A DNA stretch of 64,000 nt from Sinisalibacter aestuarii (GCF_027923545.1 NZ_BROH01000011.1:62001-126000); one strand, 5' to 3'. Shown: positions 53,958 to 62,960, counted from the first letter of the stretch. Program-made: numbers and translations. Notes: generated from the sequence alone by a model not told the origin.

Positions 53958-54421
53958 GCCGGCACGCCCAGCTTTTCCTCGACCTCCTCGATCACGGCCT
54001 CGGCCCAGGGATAGGCCAGGTCTTCGGGCATGTCCGGCCCGGAGGCATCATGTGCCACCCGCTCGCCGATCTGCACCGCGCCGTGGGCAACCATCAGTTC
54101 CGCAAGGTGCTTCGGGCCGCCATTGAAGGTTTCATGATATTCGCTGTCGCCAAGGCCGAAAATGGCGAAATGAATAGCCGAAAGATCGGGTTTGGCGCTG
54201 TCCATCGCCTCGGCGAAGGGTTGGGCCGAAGCCGGCAACTCGCCGTCGCCATAGGTCGAGCAGACGAGCAGGTAAAGCTGCGTCGGGTCGAGCGCGGTCG
54301 GGTCGGTATCGGCGAGGTTTTCGCAACTCACATCATGCGCGCCTTCGAGCTCGGCCTGAATATCTTCGGCCAGCATCTCGGCATTGCCGGTTTCGGTTCC
54401 GTAGAGAATGCTGATCTTCAT
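53954..54421 (-). CDS. Flavodoxin domain protein (MioC-like)
   Basis: This 155-residue protein has the FMN phosphate-binding loop YGTETGNAEMLA near residues 7-18, then LYLLVCSTYGDGELP and FAIFGLGDSEYHETFNGGPKHL, the two isoalloxazine loops of short-chain flavodoxins. It shuttles electrons between a reductase and an acceptor. Its start overlaps the stop of the adrenodoxin-reductase-type gene, so the pair probably forms one electron chain. By position it serves the Rieske oxygenase of the same operon, as in the cindoxin-type P450 systems. That link is inference. Confidence 0.88.
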   Translation of the reverse strand: MKISILYGTETGNAEMLAEDIQAELEGAHDVSCENLADTDPTALDPTQLYLLVCSTYGDGELPASAQPFAEAMDSAKPDLSAIHFAIFGLGDSEYHETFNGGPKHLAELMVAHGAVQIGERVAHDASGPDMPEDLAYPWAEAVIEEVEEKLGVPA

Positions 54422-55653
54422 GCGGTCGTCACTCCTTCGCTGGCGATCCGCGCCATCCCGGCGCGGGTCGTGATCTTGGCGCGGCAGCGCCCCTCGGGCG
54501 GTGCGGTGGTCTCGGTGGTGTCGATGCGGCACCAGCCGTCGTAATCCACGATCCCCGACCGGCCGTCAAACAACGCGCGGCCCGGTCTGGCGGGATCGGC
54601 GGTAAGCTCGTCGAGGATGCGCGCGGCAAGCGCCTGCGCATCGGCGCGGTTGTCGGGGATCGTGCCGCGCGGCCCGCGGCGGAACCAGCCCGTCGCATAG
54701 AGGCCCGGTGCAAGCGCCCCGGCTTCGGCATCGCGGGCCGAAGCGATCAGCGCGTCACGCGGCAGATCGCCGGCGGGGCCGAAGCCGATGGCGGTGAGCA
54801 CCGAGGTGCAGGCGATGGTCTCGTCGCCCTCCGGCGTGGTGAAGCGCAGCGCGGTGACCCGGCCCGCCTCGCCCAGCACCTCCGCCGGGGTCAGCCCGAA
54901 GCGGAAGGTCACCGCGCGCGCGCCCTCGCCGTGTCCGTCGATGGTGGCAAGCGCGTCGAGGCGTTTGGCCTCGTCGGGATCGTCGCTCTCGCCCGGCTCC
55001 ACCACGCGGATCGTCACGCCGGTCAGCCTGGCCAGTTCCTTGACCATCACCGGATCGAATTTCGCCCGCGCCGCCGGCGAGCGGCCAGTAATCGTGATCG
55101 TCTCGATCCCGCTCCCGGCCAGCCAGCCGGTGGGCGCGGGGCCGAGATCGGTGCCGTCAAGCTCGCCCGGCGTTTTCGCGAGCAGGCGCAACAGGTCGAT
55201 CGCCACATTGCCGTTGCCGACGATCAGCGGATGCGGCCCGAGATCGGGCAGGGCTTCGGCGTCGGGATGCTCGTAGAGCGCGCGGGTGATCCGGCCCGCG
55301 CCATAGACGCCCGCCAGATCGTCGCCCGGCACGCCAAGGCGGTTGTCCACCGACATCCCCGCCGCCAGCACCACCGCATCATAGGCCGCGCGCAGCTCGT
55401 CGAGGGTCACATCCCGGCCCACGGCCACATTGCCGAAAAACCGCGCGCCCTGCCGCTCGAAGACGCGGGCGAACTGGCGGGTGATCGCCTTGGTGCCCTG
55501 ATGGTCGGCGGCCACGCCATAGCGCACCAGCCCGTAAGGCACCGGCAGCGCGTCGATCAGATCGACCTCCAGCTCCGGCGCCGCTTTCAGGAGCGACTGC
55601 GCGAGGAAGCAGCCCGAGGGGCCGGCCCCGATGATGGCGACCTTGCCGCTCAT
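54418..55653 (-). CDS. Adrenodoxin-reductase-type ferredoxin/flavodoxin NADP reductase
   Basis: This 411-residue flavoprotein has an FAD Rossmann motif (VAIIGAGPSGCFLAQSLL), the family signature PVPYGLVRYGVAADHQGTK, an NADP site (LIVGNGNVAIDLLRLL) and the C-terminal YATGWFRRGPRGTIPDNRADA. This is the mitochondrial adrenodoxin reductase and FprA family, which moves electrons from NADPH to ferredoxins or flavodoxins. Overlaps tie it to the aldehyde dehydrogenase upstream and the flavodoxin downstream. The C-terminal ~70 residues after the family core carry an extra segment (DGRSGIVDYDGW). Confidence 0.92.
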   Translation of the reverse strand: MSGKVAIIGAGPSGCFLAQSLLKAAPELEVDLIDALPVPYGLVRYGVAADHQGTKAITRQFARVFERQGARFFGNVAVGRDVTLDELRAAYDAVVLAAGMSVDNRLGVPGDDLAGVYGAGRITRALYEHPDAEALPDLGPHPLIVGNGNVAIDLLRLLAKTPGELDGTDLGPAPTGWLAGSGIETITITGRSPAARAKFDPVMVKELARLTGVTIRVVEPGESDDPDEAKRLDALATIDGHGEGARAVTFRFGLTPAEVLGEAGRVTALRFTTPEGDETIACTSVLTAIGFGPAGDLPRDALIASARDAEAGALAPGLYATGWFRRGPRGTIPDNRADAQALAARILDELTADPARPGRALFDGRSGIVDYDGWCRIDTTETTAPPEGRCRAKITTRAGMARIASEGVTTA

Positions 55654-57158
55654 GGCGTCACCGCAGCGCCCGCCCAGGGCAGGGGCGCACCCGTCAGATC
55701 GGTGTAGAAGCTCTTCTGGCGCATATAGGCGCGCAGGCCCTGACGGCCTTTCTCGCGCCCGATACCGCTGGCGCCGTCGCCGCCGAACGGGGTCGAGACC
55801 GAGAATTGCTTGTAGGTATTGTGCCAGACCGTGCCGGCGGTGACCGCGCTGCCCACCCGCCAGGCTCGGGGGAAATCGCGCGTCCAGATCCCGCAGGCGA
55901 GGCCGTATTCGTTGTCGTTCGACTGGGCGATCACATCGTCTTCATCGTCGAAGGGCAGCACGGCGAGCACCGGGCCGAACACCTCGTCACGGCAGAGCCG
56001 GGCGCTGTTGGGCAGGCCCGCGAGGATCGTCGGCAGGTAGAAGCTGCCATTGGCGAAAGCGTCGCCCTCCGGCGCATGCCCGCCGGTGAGCAATTCGGCG
56101 CCGTCTTCCAGCGCGCGGGCCACGTGGGCCTCGACCTCGGCGCGGTGATCCATGTGAATGAGCGGCCCCATCTGGGTGGCGTCGTCGAACGGGTGGCCGA
56201 CCACCAGCCGCTCCGCCGCCGCCACCAGCCGGGTGACAAACTCGTCATAGATCCGGCGCTGCACGAACAGCCGCGAGCCGGCGATGCAGCTTTGCCCGGT
56301 GGAGGAGAAGATGCCGTAGAGCACACCGGCAAGCGCCTGCTCCATATCGGCATCCTCGAAGACGATGGTGGGCGACTTGCCGCCAAGCTCAAGGCTCACC
56401 GGCATCAGCTTGCCCGCCGCTTTCACGGCGAGCGACCGGCCCGTCTCGGTGCCGCCGGTGAAGCTGACCTTGGCAATGTCGGGATGCTCCACCAGCAGAT
56501 TGCCGATCTCGCGCCCGGAGCCGGGCAGAACCGAGAACAGGCCCTTGGGCAGCCCGGCCTCATCGACGATCCGCGCCAGCTCCAGCGCCGTAAGCGGCGA
56601 CCAGGAGGCGGGTTTCAGCACCACGCCATTGCCGCCCGCCAGCGCCGGGGCGACCTTCTGGGCATCCGAGGCGATCGGCGAGTTCCACGGCGTGATCGCC
56701 GCCACCACGCCCAGCGGCTCATGCACCGACAGCGTCATCGACGGCCCGCGCCGGGTGGTGATCTCGTCGTCCATCGTTTCCAGCGCCGCGCCGAAATAGC
56801 GAAACGTGCCCGCCGCCGAGGCGGCCAGCGCGCCGGTTTCGCGCAGGGTCTTGCCGGTGTCGCGTGACTGGATGCGGGCGATGCGAGCGGCATTCTCCTC
56901 GATCCCGTCGGCGATGCGGTAGAGCAGGCGGGCGCGCTCATGCGGCTTCAGCCCGCGCCAGGCCGGATCGGCCTGCGCCGCCTTGGCGCGGGCAATCGCC
57001 TCTTCGCCATCCGCCGCGCTCGCGCCCTTGAGCACACGGTTGACGCTGCCATCGGCGGGGAACACCGAGGTGATCTCGGCACCCCGGCCTTCGCGCCACT
57101 CGCCTGCGAGGTAAAGCTTGCCGTCGGGCAGATCGGTTTCCACGTCCATATCCTTCAT
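55650..57158 (-). CDS. NAD(P)-dependent aldehyde dehydrogenase
   Basis: This 502-residue ALDH has all key residues: the oxyanion asparagine in ITPWNSP near 159, the general base Glu257 in LELGGKSP, the nucleophile Cys291 in TGQSCIAGSR, and EVFGPVLAV near 390. It would oxidise an aldehyde to its acid. The ATG at 57158 overlaps the stop of the preceding gene. It resembles betaine-aldehyde and hydroxymuconic-semialdehyde dehydrogenases. In context, its substrate could be a ring-cleavage product or the aldehyde made by the ThDP enzyme. Confidence 0.92.
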   Translation of the reverse strand: MKDMDVETDLPDGKLYLAGEWREGRGAEITSVFPADGSVNRVLKGASAADGEEAIARAKAAQADPAWRGLKPHERARLLYRIADGIEENAARIARIQSRDTGKTLRETGALAASAAGTFRYFGAALETMDDEITTRRGPSMTLSVHEPLGVVAAITPWNSPIASDAQKVAPALAGGNGVVLKPASWSPLTALELARIVDEAGLPKGLFSVLPGSGREIGNLLVEHPDIAKVSFTGGTETGRSLAVKAAGKLMPVSLELGGKSPTIVFEDADMEQALAGVLYGIFSSTGQSCIAGSRLFVQRRIYDEFVTRLVAAAERLVVGHPFDDATQMGPLIHMDHRAEVEAHVARALEDGAELLTGGHAPEGDAFANGSFYLPTILAGLPNSARLCRDEVFGPVLAVLPFDDEDDVIAQSNDNEYGLACGIWTRDFPRAWRVGSAVTAGTVWHNTYKQFSVSTPFGGDGASGIGREKGRQGLRAYMRQKSFYTDLTGAPLPWAGAAVTP

Positions 57159-57970
57159 CAGATCACCATCGGGCCAATGCGGTTGCGGATCTCGCGCAGC
57201 ACCGAATAGATCGTCGCCACGCTGGTTTTGGCGTTGCCCGCCGAGGGCAGGTTTTCGATCTCCACCCGCAGCCGCGCGGCGGGGGATGACAACTCGTAGC
57301 CATGCAGATTGCCCGGCGCCGCCGGGTCGGCCACCAGTTCGACGCGGGTGGCATCGAGCCCCGGCCCGGCCAGCGCGAGCGTGGCGGCGACATTGGCGTT
57401 TTTCGGAAAGCGGGCAGCCGCTTCGCGGGCGCTGCCGGTGAAGAAGGTGGCCGGTTCGCACAGCCCGGCGAGATCGAGCATCTCGTCTGCCGGGGTGCCG
57501 GCCCAGGCGGCCGGCGGCTTGGTGCCGCGATAGGTGAGCGCGACCTCGCCCGAGGCCGAGAGCGCCGAGACCAGGTCGATCCCGCCGACGGCCCCGGCGG
57601 GCAGGATCACCCGCGCTCCACCAGCCCGCGCGGCGGCATCGAGCCGGGCATGAAGCTCATCGTCGGCCAAGGCCCCGACCGAGACGACAACCACATCGCG
57701 CCCCGCTTCGAGGCAAGCGGGCACGAAGTCGCGCACACCCGAATGCCCGGCGGCCTCGACCACCAGATCGGGGCCTGCCGCCACCAGCGCCGCGGCCTCT
57801 TCGACCACGCTGGTTTCAGCCGGGTGATCGGCCAGCGCGGCGCGCGCCGCTTCGGCCCGGCCCGGGCGCACCAGCAGGGTGACGCGCGTCACCGCCGGGG
57901 CGCCGGGCGCGGCGAGAAAGCCCATCAGCGTCGCCGCGATATTGCCGTATCCGATCAGGCCGAGATGCAT
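57158..57970 (-). CDS. Aspartate-dehydrogenase-like protein (NadX/DUF108 family)
   Basis: This 270-residue Rossmann protein (HLGLIGYGNIAATLMGFL) shows DLVVEAAGHSGVRDFVPACLEAGRDVVVVSVGALAD and LPAGAVGGIDLVSALS. KNANVAATLALAGPGLDATRVELVADP near the C-terminus is the hallmark of L-aspartate dehydrogenases. Such enzymes deaminate aspartate to iminoaspartate or run the reverse reductive amination. Its place in a catabolic operon suggests a different amino or oxo acid. The ATG at 57970 gives the family start; the frame is open 15 codons more upstream. Confidence 0.85.
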   Translation of the reverse strand: MHLGLIGYGNIAATLMGFLAAPGAPAVTRVTLLVRPGRAEAARAALADHPAETSVVEEAAALVAAGPDLVVEAAGHSGVRDFVPACLEAGRDVVVVSVGALADDELHARLDAAARAGGARVILPAGAVGGIDLVSALSASGEVALTYRGTKPPAAWAGTPADEMLDLAGLCEPATFFTGSAREAAARFPKNANVAATLALAGPGLDATRVELVADPAAPGNLHGYELSSPAARLRVEIENLPSAGNAKTSVATIYSVLREIRNRIGPMVI

Positions 57971-57974
57971 GGGC

Positions 57975-59651
57975 TCACGCCTCTTTCTGGGCCGCGCCGG
58001 CGGGCGGGCCGGCAAAGGCTTCGCCGAACGGGCCGATGACCGTCATATCCACCTCGATCAGCACCGGGCCATCGCCCGCAAGCGCCGCGTCGAGTTCGCC
58101 CGCGAAGGCTTCGACATTCGCTACCTTGCGATGCGGCATCCCGATGGAAGCGCAGAAGGTTTCGAACGCCGGCACGGCAATGGCCGAGTAGTGGCGGCGG
58201 CTGTCATATTGCGCGTCCTGGATATTCTGGATCACGCCGTAGGCCTTGTCGTTCATCAGCACATAGACCAGCGGCGCGCCTTCATCGACGGCGGTGATCA
58301 TCTCCGCCAGCCCCAGCATCGTGCCGCCATCGCCGATGAGGGTGACGGCCTTCTGCGCGCCGGTGCAGGCCAGCGCCGCGCCGATCCCCATCGACACGCC
58401 CTGCCCGATGCCGCCGCCCAGCGCGTGAACGCCCTGCTCCGGCCGCGCCAGCCGCACATAGCGGTTGCCGAAGGTGGAATTGGAGATCGTCACATCGCGC
58501 ACCCAGGCATGGCCTCCGGCGGCGACCGCCTCGCTGATCGCATCGGCCACCACGCTGTAGGGCCCGAGCTGGGCGCGCATCCGCCCCTCGGCCCCGGCCC
58601 GCGCGCGGGCGATGTCGAAGGTGAAATCGGGGTCGGTGTCGAGCCTGGCGGGCAGTTTGTCGAGCAGGCGCGCCAGCGTGTCGGCGGCATCGCCATGCAG
58701 GAACAGATCCACCGGGTAGTTGCGCCCGCCCTGCCCGGCATCGGCGTCGATCTGCATCAGCGGGCGGGGCAGCGGCAGCAGGTTGTTGCGGGTCTCGTTG
58801 CCGCGCAGGCGCGAACCCACCACCAGCATGAGATCGCAGCTTTCGTAAAGCGCCACCGCTTCCGGCCCCATGTTGAAGGCGCCGAGATTGGCCGCCTCGT
58901 CTTCCGAGACGGTGCCGCGCCCGTTGGTGGAGGTCACCACACCCAGGCCGCGCTTCATCAGTTCGGTCGCTTCCTTGGTCGCCCCACGCGCACCGCCGCC
59001 AAGCCACAGCATCGGACGGCGCGCGCGCCTGATCGCCCCGGCCAGCGCGTCGATGGCCATATCGGGCGCGTGCGGGCGCACCGGCTCGGGCGCGAAGACG
59101 GCCCCCTGCGGCACGGCGATATGGCGCTGCACATCCACCGGGATCTCAAGGCTCACCGGACCGGCGGGCGCGGAAAGCGCAGCCGAGACGGCGGCGGTCA
59201 GCGTGCCCACGGCGCCATTGGCATCCCACATGCGGAACACGGCCTTGGACACACCGCGCAGCATCTCGGGCTGGCGCGGCACATCGTGGATCGCGGCGCG
59301 GTCGCGGTCGGCATAGACAAGATCGACCTGGGAGGTGATGTGCAGCACACGGCTGCCCGCGGTCAGCGCTTCGGCCTGCGCGCCGGCGGCATTGCCCGCC
59401 GCGGTGCCGGTGGAGGTGATGCACACGCCCAGCCCCCCCGAAACGCGGGCATAGGCATCGGCCATGTTCATCGCCCCGGCCTCGCCGCGCGCGGGCACGA
59501 AGCGGATGCGGCCCTGACGCGCCACGGCGTCGAGGATCGGCATGTTGTGGATCGAGATCACGCCGAACATCGTCGTGACGCCGATCTCGGCCAGATAACG
59601 GGCGATGTAATCGCCAACGGTCGCGGCATCCGCGATGGTTTCGTGTTTCAT
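57975..59651 (-). CDS. Thiamine-diphosphate-dependent enzyme (acetolactate-synthase-like)
   Basis: This 558-residue ThDP enzyme has the three usual domains. The catalytic Glu57 is in PARGEAGAMNMADAYAR, and the metal-ThDP motif GDGGTMLGLAEMITAVDEGAPLVYVLMND lies in the C-terminal domain. This is the decarboxylase/lyase/carboligase superfamily (benzoylformate decarboxylase, oxalyl-CoA decarboxylase, glyoxylate carboligase and others). The second ATG (59651) is used because AAGGAG sits six bases before it. It would decarboxylate or join a 2-oxo acid within the operon's pathway. Confidence 0.88.
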   Translation of the reverse strand: MKHETIADAATVGDYIARYLAEIGVTTMFGVISIHNMPILDAVARQGRIRFVPARGEAGAMNMADAYARVSGGLGVCITSTGTAAGNAAGAQAEALTAGSRVLHITSQVDLVYADRDRAAIHDVPRQPEMLRGVSKAVFRMWDANGAVGTLTAAVSAALSAPAGPVSLEIPVDVQRHIAVPQGAVFAPEPVRPHAPDMAIDALAGAIRRARRPMLWLGGGARGATKEATELMKRGLGVVTSTNGRGTVSEDEAANLGAFNMGPEAVALYESCDLMLVVGSRLRGNETRNNLLPLPRPLMQIDADAGQGGRNYPVDLFLHGDAADTLARLLDKLPARLDTDPDFTFDIARARAGAEGRMRAQLGPYSVVADAISEAVAAGGHAWVRDVTISNSTFGNRYVRLARPEQGVHALGGGIGQGVSMGIGAALACTGAQKAVTLIGDGGTMLGLAEMITAVDEGAPLVYVLMNDKAYGVIQNIQDAQYDSRRHYSAIAVPAFETFCASIGMPHRKVANVEAFAGELDAALAGDGPVLIEVDMTVIGPFGEAFAGPPAGAAQKEA

Positions 59652-59661
59652 CCCCATCTCC

Positions 59662-60450
59662 TTAAATATGCCGGTTCAGCCCGCCCGATACGTCGAGCTG
59701 GGCGCCGGTGATGTAGCTGGCGGCGCGCGAACCGAGGAAGGCGATGGCATTCGCCGCTTCCTCCGGGTCGCCGAGGCGCCGGAGCGGAATGCCCTTGCGC
59801 TCGGCGAGCGCGCCATACCATTCGGCGCGGCTGACCGACTGGTCCTCGCGCGCGGCGAAGCGGCGGGTCCACTGGCCGGATTCGATCAGCCCCATCAGCA
59901 CCGAGTTCACGCGCACATCGGGGGCAAACTCGACGCTGAGCGATTTCAGCAGGTTCTGCACCCCGGCCCGCGCCGAGGAGGTGCAGACCATGTGCGGCTC
60001 GGGCTGGTAGGCGAGCAGCGAATTCACCGCCACGATGGCGCCCTTCGCCTCGCGCAGCATCGGCAGGAAAGCGTTGATCGGGTAAATCTGGCTGAACAGC
60101 TTCAGCTCGTATTCCGCCCGCCAATCCTCGTCCGCCGTGTCGGCGAAGGTGGATTGCCGCCCGGCACCGGCATTGTTCACGAGCAGATCGCAGCGGCCCC
60201 AGCTTGCCTGCACCTCATCGGCGAAGCCCTGCACCGCCGCCTTGTCGAGCACCGAGAACGGGCGGGCCAGCACGCGCTCGGCGCCGAAATCGCGCCGCAG
60301 CACCTCGGCCACCTGTTCCAGCCGCCCTTCGTTGCGGGCGCAAAGGGCCACGCGCGCACCGGCGCCAAGCAGCACCTTAACCGTCGCAAGGCCGATCCCC
60401 GACGAGCCGCCGGTGACGACGGCGACCGCGTTGTCATAGCCCAGATGCAT
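59662..60450 (-). CDS. Short-chain dehydrogenase/reductase lacking the YxxxK pair
   Basis: This 262-residue SDR has the cofactor motif TGGSSGIG at 13-20 and NNAG at 92-95. In the active site Ser144 is present, but the Tyr and Lys positions 13 and 17 residues later are Thr157 and Arg161 (TSSAR instead of YxxxK). It keeps a classical SDR fold and C-terminal RVNSVLMGLIESG. It may be an atypical reductase with shifted chemistry or a non-catalytic binder. The ATG shares a base with the stop of the extradiol-dioxygenase-like gene. Confidence 0.88.
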   Translation of the reverse strand: MHLGYDNAVAVVTGGSSGIGLATVKVLLGAGARVALCARNEGRLEQVAEVLRRDFGAERVLARPFSVLDKAAVQGFADEVQASWGRCDLLVNNAGAGRQSTFADTADEDWRAEYELKLFSQIYPINAFLPMLREAKGAIVAVNSLLAYQPEPHMVCTSSARAGVQNLLKSLSVEFAPDVRVNSVLMGLIESGQWTRRFAAREDQSVSRAEWYGALAERKGIPLRRLGDPEEAANAIAFLGSRAASYITGAQLDVSGGLNRHI

Positions 60451-61379
60451 CAGGCCGCTCCCCGCTCGCGGCTGGCCAGGTCGGGAAAGCCCGGATCGGG
60501 ACGGCCCTGCATCACCGCGCGCTGCGCCGGGGTGGGCGGGCCGGCCGTCATCCACTGATCCATCGCTTCGGGATCGTCGCGCGACCAGACCTTCGCTTCA
60601 TGCGTCGCGTCGTCGATCTGCTGCAATTCGGAGGTGAACTCGATCACATAGCCGGAGGGCGAGACGAAGTAAGCAAAGGGGTTGTCGCCCGGCCCGTGGC
60701 GGCCCGGCCCCCAGCTCGGCACATGGCCCTTCTGCTTCATCCGCCCGATCGAGCGCATGAACTCGTTGAGCGTCGGCAGCTCGAAGGCGACGTGGTTGAC
60801 GCTCGGGTATTGCGCCCGCACCAGCGCGATCGAATGGTGATCGGTGTTGCAGCGCAGGAAGACCATCTGATCGGCGGAATAATCCGAGGTGCGGAACCCC
60901 AGCACCGTCTCATACCAGACCTGCAGTCCCTCCATATCGGGGGTGTTGAGCACCACATGGCTCACCTTGCGCGGCTTGGCCCAGTCCGGCTCTTCGTCGA
61001 GCACCCGGGCCTCGGTGCGGAACCGCAGACGGCGGTTATCGGGGTCGAGCATCTCGAAGCCGTAGCCGCCCACCCAGTCGGTGAACTCGGCGGGCGCCCC
61101 CAGCGCCACCGCCCCGTGCGCGACGACCTGCGCGTGCAGCGCGTCCATCGAGGGGCGGTCGGGCATGGCGAAATGCACGTATTCGATGCCGTATGTCGCG
61201 CCATCCTTCAGCCCGTAGAGGAAGGGCTCCTTGCCGGTGCCGCGCAGAAGCGCCTCGCCATCGGCCCGGTGCGCAAGGCTGAGGCCCCACATATCGAGGT
61301 AGAACGGCAAGGTTTCGGTCATGCCCGGCGCGCGCATCATGATGCCGCGCAGGCTGCCAACCCGGGTAATCTCGGTCAC
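60450..61379 (-). CDS. Type I extradiol-dioxygenase-like VOC protein
   Basis: This 309-residue two-domain VOC protein resembles 2,3-dihydroxybiphenyl dioxygenase-type ring-cleavage enzymes. The metal ligands of that family fall at His141 (VSHVVLNT), His196 (NHVAFEL) and Glu247 (YVIEFTSE); His182 and the GRHGPGDN histidine 228 match the second-sphere catalytic positions. The formal extradiol signature is slightly degenerate (AYFVSP where LIVMF-Y-x-x-DENTA-P is expected). The GTG at 61379 is preferred because GGAGG lies 8 bases before it; an ATG at 61394 is possible. Confidence 0.85.
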   Translation of the reverse strand: MTEITRVGSLRGIMMRAPGMTETLPFYLDMWGLSLAHRADGEALLRGTGKEPFLYGLKDGATYGIEYVHFAMPDRPSMDALHAQVVAHGAVALGAPAEFTDWVGGYGFEMLDPDNRRLRFRTEARVLDEEPDWAKPRKVSHVVLNTPDMEGLQVWYETVLGFRTSDYSADQMVFLRCNTDHHSIALVRAQYPSVNHVAFELPTLNEFMRSIGRMKQKGHVPSWGPGRHGPGDNPFAYFVSPSGYVIEFTSELQQIDDATHEAKVWSRDDPEAMDQWMTAGPPTPAQRAVMQGRPDPGFPDLASRERGAA

Positions 61380-61407
61380 GTCTTCATCCTCCATGCCGCC
61401 GGCGGTG

Positions 61408-62220
61408 TCATCCCGCCGTTTCCGTTTGTGTTTCGAGCGCGGCGGCAAAGCCCGCCGGCGCCTGTTGATAGATCGCGTGCCCGGTATCGGGCAGAATGGT
61501 CAACTGGCCGCGATGGCGTGCCGGCACCGCAGCGAGCGCACGGCGCGCGCCATCGGGCGGCGTCACCACATCCTCGGCGCCGACGATCACATCGGTCGGC
61601 ACCGCCAGACGCTCGGCATCGTCGAGCAACCGCCCGGAGGCAAGCATCCGCGCCGCCTGCGCGTAGCCCGGCAGCGACACTTTCGACATGCCCTCGCGCA
61701 CCAGCGCCACCACATCCGCATGGGCTTCGGGGGCGTGGACCAGCCGCGCCGAGCGGGCCGCGGCAAAATCCACCGGCCCCAGATCCTGCAGATCGTCGAT
61801 CCGCGCCTGCGCCGCCGCGCTGAGCCCACCGCCGCGCGGCACGCCATGGCCCAGCGCCGGCGAGGCCAGCACGAGCCGCTCCACCCGGTCGCGGTTGCGG
61901 GCGGCAAAGGCCGCGCCCATCAGCGTGCCGAGCGAATGGCCGACCAGGGTGAAGGGGCCGAGATCCAGCGCCTCGACAAGCCCCAGCAGAGCGGCGGCGT
62001 AGTCGCTCGCCTCCGGCCAATCGTCGTCGAACGGAGCCGAACCGGCATAGCCCGGCGCATTCCATGCGATCACCCGCGCATCGGCGGCCAGATACGGCAG
62101 GAGCGGCGTGAACGAGGCTGCCTGCGAACCGATCCCGTGCAGCAGCACGAGCAGCGGCCCGGTGCCGGGGCGTTCGAGATACTCGATCCCGGCGGCGGCA
62201 TTCTGCACCCAGCCGGTCAT
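61408..62220 (-). CDS. Alpha/beta hydrolase, possible meta-cleavage product hydrolase
   Basis: This 270-residue hydrolase has LLVLLHGIGSQAASF near 25-39 (oxyanion loop), the nucleophile in GHSLG near residue 96, an acid residue near VGAEDVVTPP, and the histidine in DTGHAIYQQAP. The pattern fits the family of C-C bond hydrolases that split ring-fission products, and its neighbour is an extradiol-dioxygenase-like gene. Esterase activity cannot be excluded. The ATG overlaps the stop of the canonical SDR gene by 4 bp. Confidence 0.88.
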   Translation of the reverse strand: MTGWVQNAAAGIEYLERPGTGPLLVLLHGIGSQAASFTPLLPYLAADARVIAWNAPGYAGSAPFDDDWPEASDYAAALLGLVEALDLGPFTLVGHSLGTLMGAAFAARNRDRVERLVLASPALGHGVPRGGGLSAAAQARIDDLQDLGPVDFAAARSARLVHAPEAHADVVALVREGMSKVSLPGYAQAARMLASGRLLDDAERLAVPTDVIVGAEDVVTPPDGARRALAAVPARHRGQLTILPDTGHAIYQQAPAGFAAALETQTETAG

Positions 62221-62960
62221 GTGAACACGAAGCCGTTATTCACCGGCAGAAGCTGCCCGGTGAGGGTGAGCGCGCCTTCGCTGAGCAGGAAGGCCACCAC
62301 ATCCGTGATCTCGCCCGGCCCCTGCGCCCCCGGCACGGCACGGCCGTCTTCATAGAAGCGATGCCGCGCCGGCGGCACGTATTCGGTGCTCTCGGTGGTG
62401 AGGATACCGGGCGCCACGGCGGTCACGCCCACCCGGTCCGGCCCGAGTTCGCGCGCCAGCGAACGGGTCATCGCGATCACCGCGCCTTTCGAGGCGACGT
62501 AGGACATCAGGTTCGGCGCGCCCCAGAGCGCGGTGTCGGAGGCGACGTTGACCACCCGGCCGGAACCGGAGGCGCGCAGGAGCGGCGCGGCGGCGCGGGT
62601 CATCAGCCAGGTGCCGCGCACGTTCACGCGCTGCACCCGGTCCCAGCTCTCGATCTCGATGTCTTCAAAGCCGATGCCGCCGATCCCGGTGGCGATGGCG
62701 CCGTTATTGACAAGGCCGTGCAGCGCGCCGCCGGTCGCGGCGGCGACCGCTGCCGCCAGCGCCTCGACCGACGCCGGATCGGCCAGATCGACGCGCGCGA
62801 AGGTCGCGCCCAGCGCCCCGGCGGTCGCCCGGCCCTCTTCCTCGGCGATATCGGCAAGGATGAGCCGCGCGCCCTGGGCGGCGAGGCCCCGGGCGATCTC
62901 CGCCCCAAGCCCGCGCGCCGCGCCGGTCACCAGGATATGACGGCCGTCGAGCAGCATCAC
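62217..62960 (-). CDS. Short-chain dehydrogenase/reductase, classical type
   Basis: This 247-residue SDR is complete: TGAARGLGAEIARGLA at 13-28, NNGAIATG, Ser in NVASDTALWG, and the catalytic YVASK. In the operon it sits directly after the Rieske oxygenase, the position of cis-dihydrodiol dehydrogenases in aromatic pathways. A role as that dehydrogenase is therefore likely but not proved. Its ATG overlaps the Rieske stop; a second ATG one codon later is equally possible. Confidence 0.9.
   Translation of the reverse strand: MMLLDGRHILVTGAARGLGAEIARGLAAQGARLILADIAEEEGRATAGALGATFARVDLADPASVEALAAAVAAATGGALHGLVNNGAIATGIGGIGFEDIEIESWDRVQRVNVRGTWLMTRAAAPLLRASGSGRVVNVASDTALWGAPNLMSYVASKGAVIAMTRSLARELGPDRVGVTAVAPGILTTESTEYVPPARHRFYEDGRAVPGAQGPGEITDVVAFLLSEGALTLTGQLLPVNNGFVFT

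Noticed and set aside
57879-59711. Long + strand open frame opposite the ThDP enzyme
   Set aside because: Same antisense pattern; the - strand protein has ThDP motifs and intact operon spacing.
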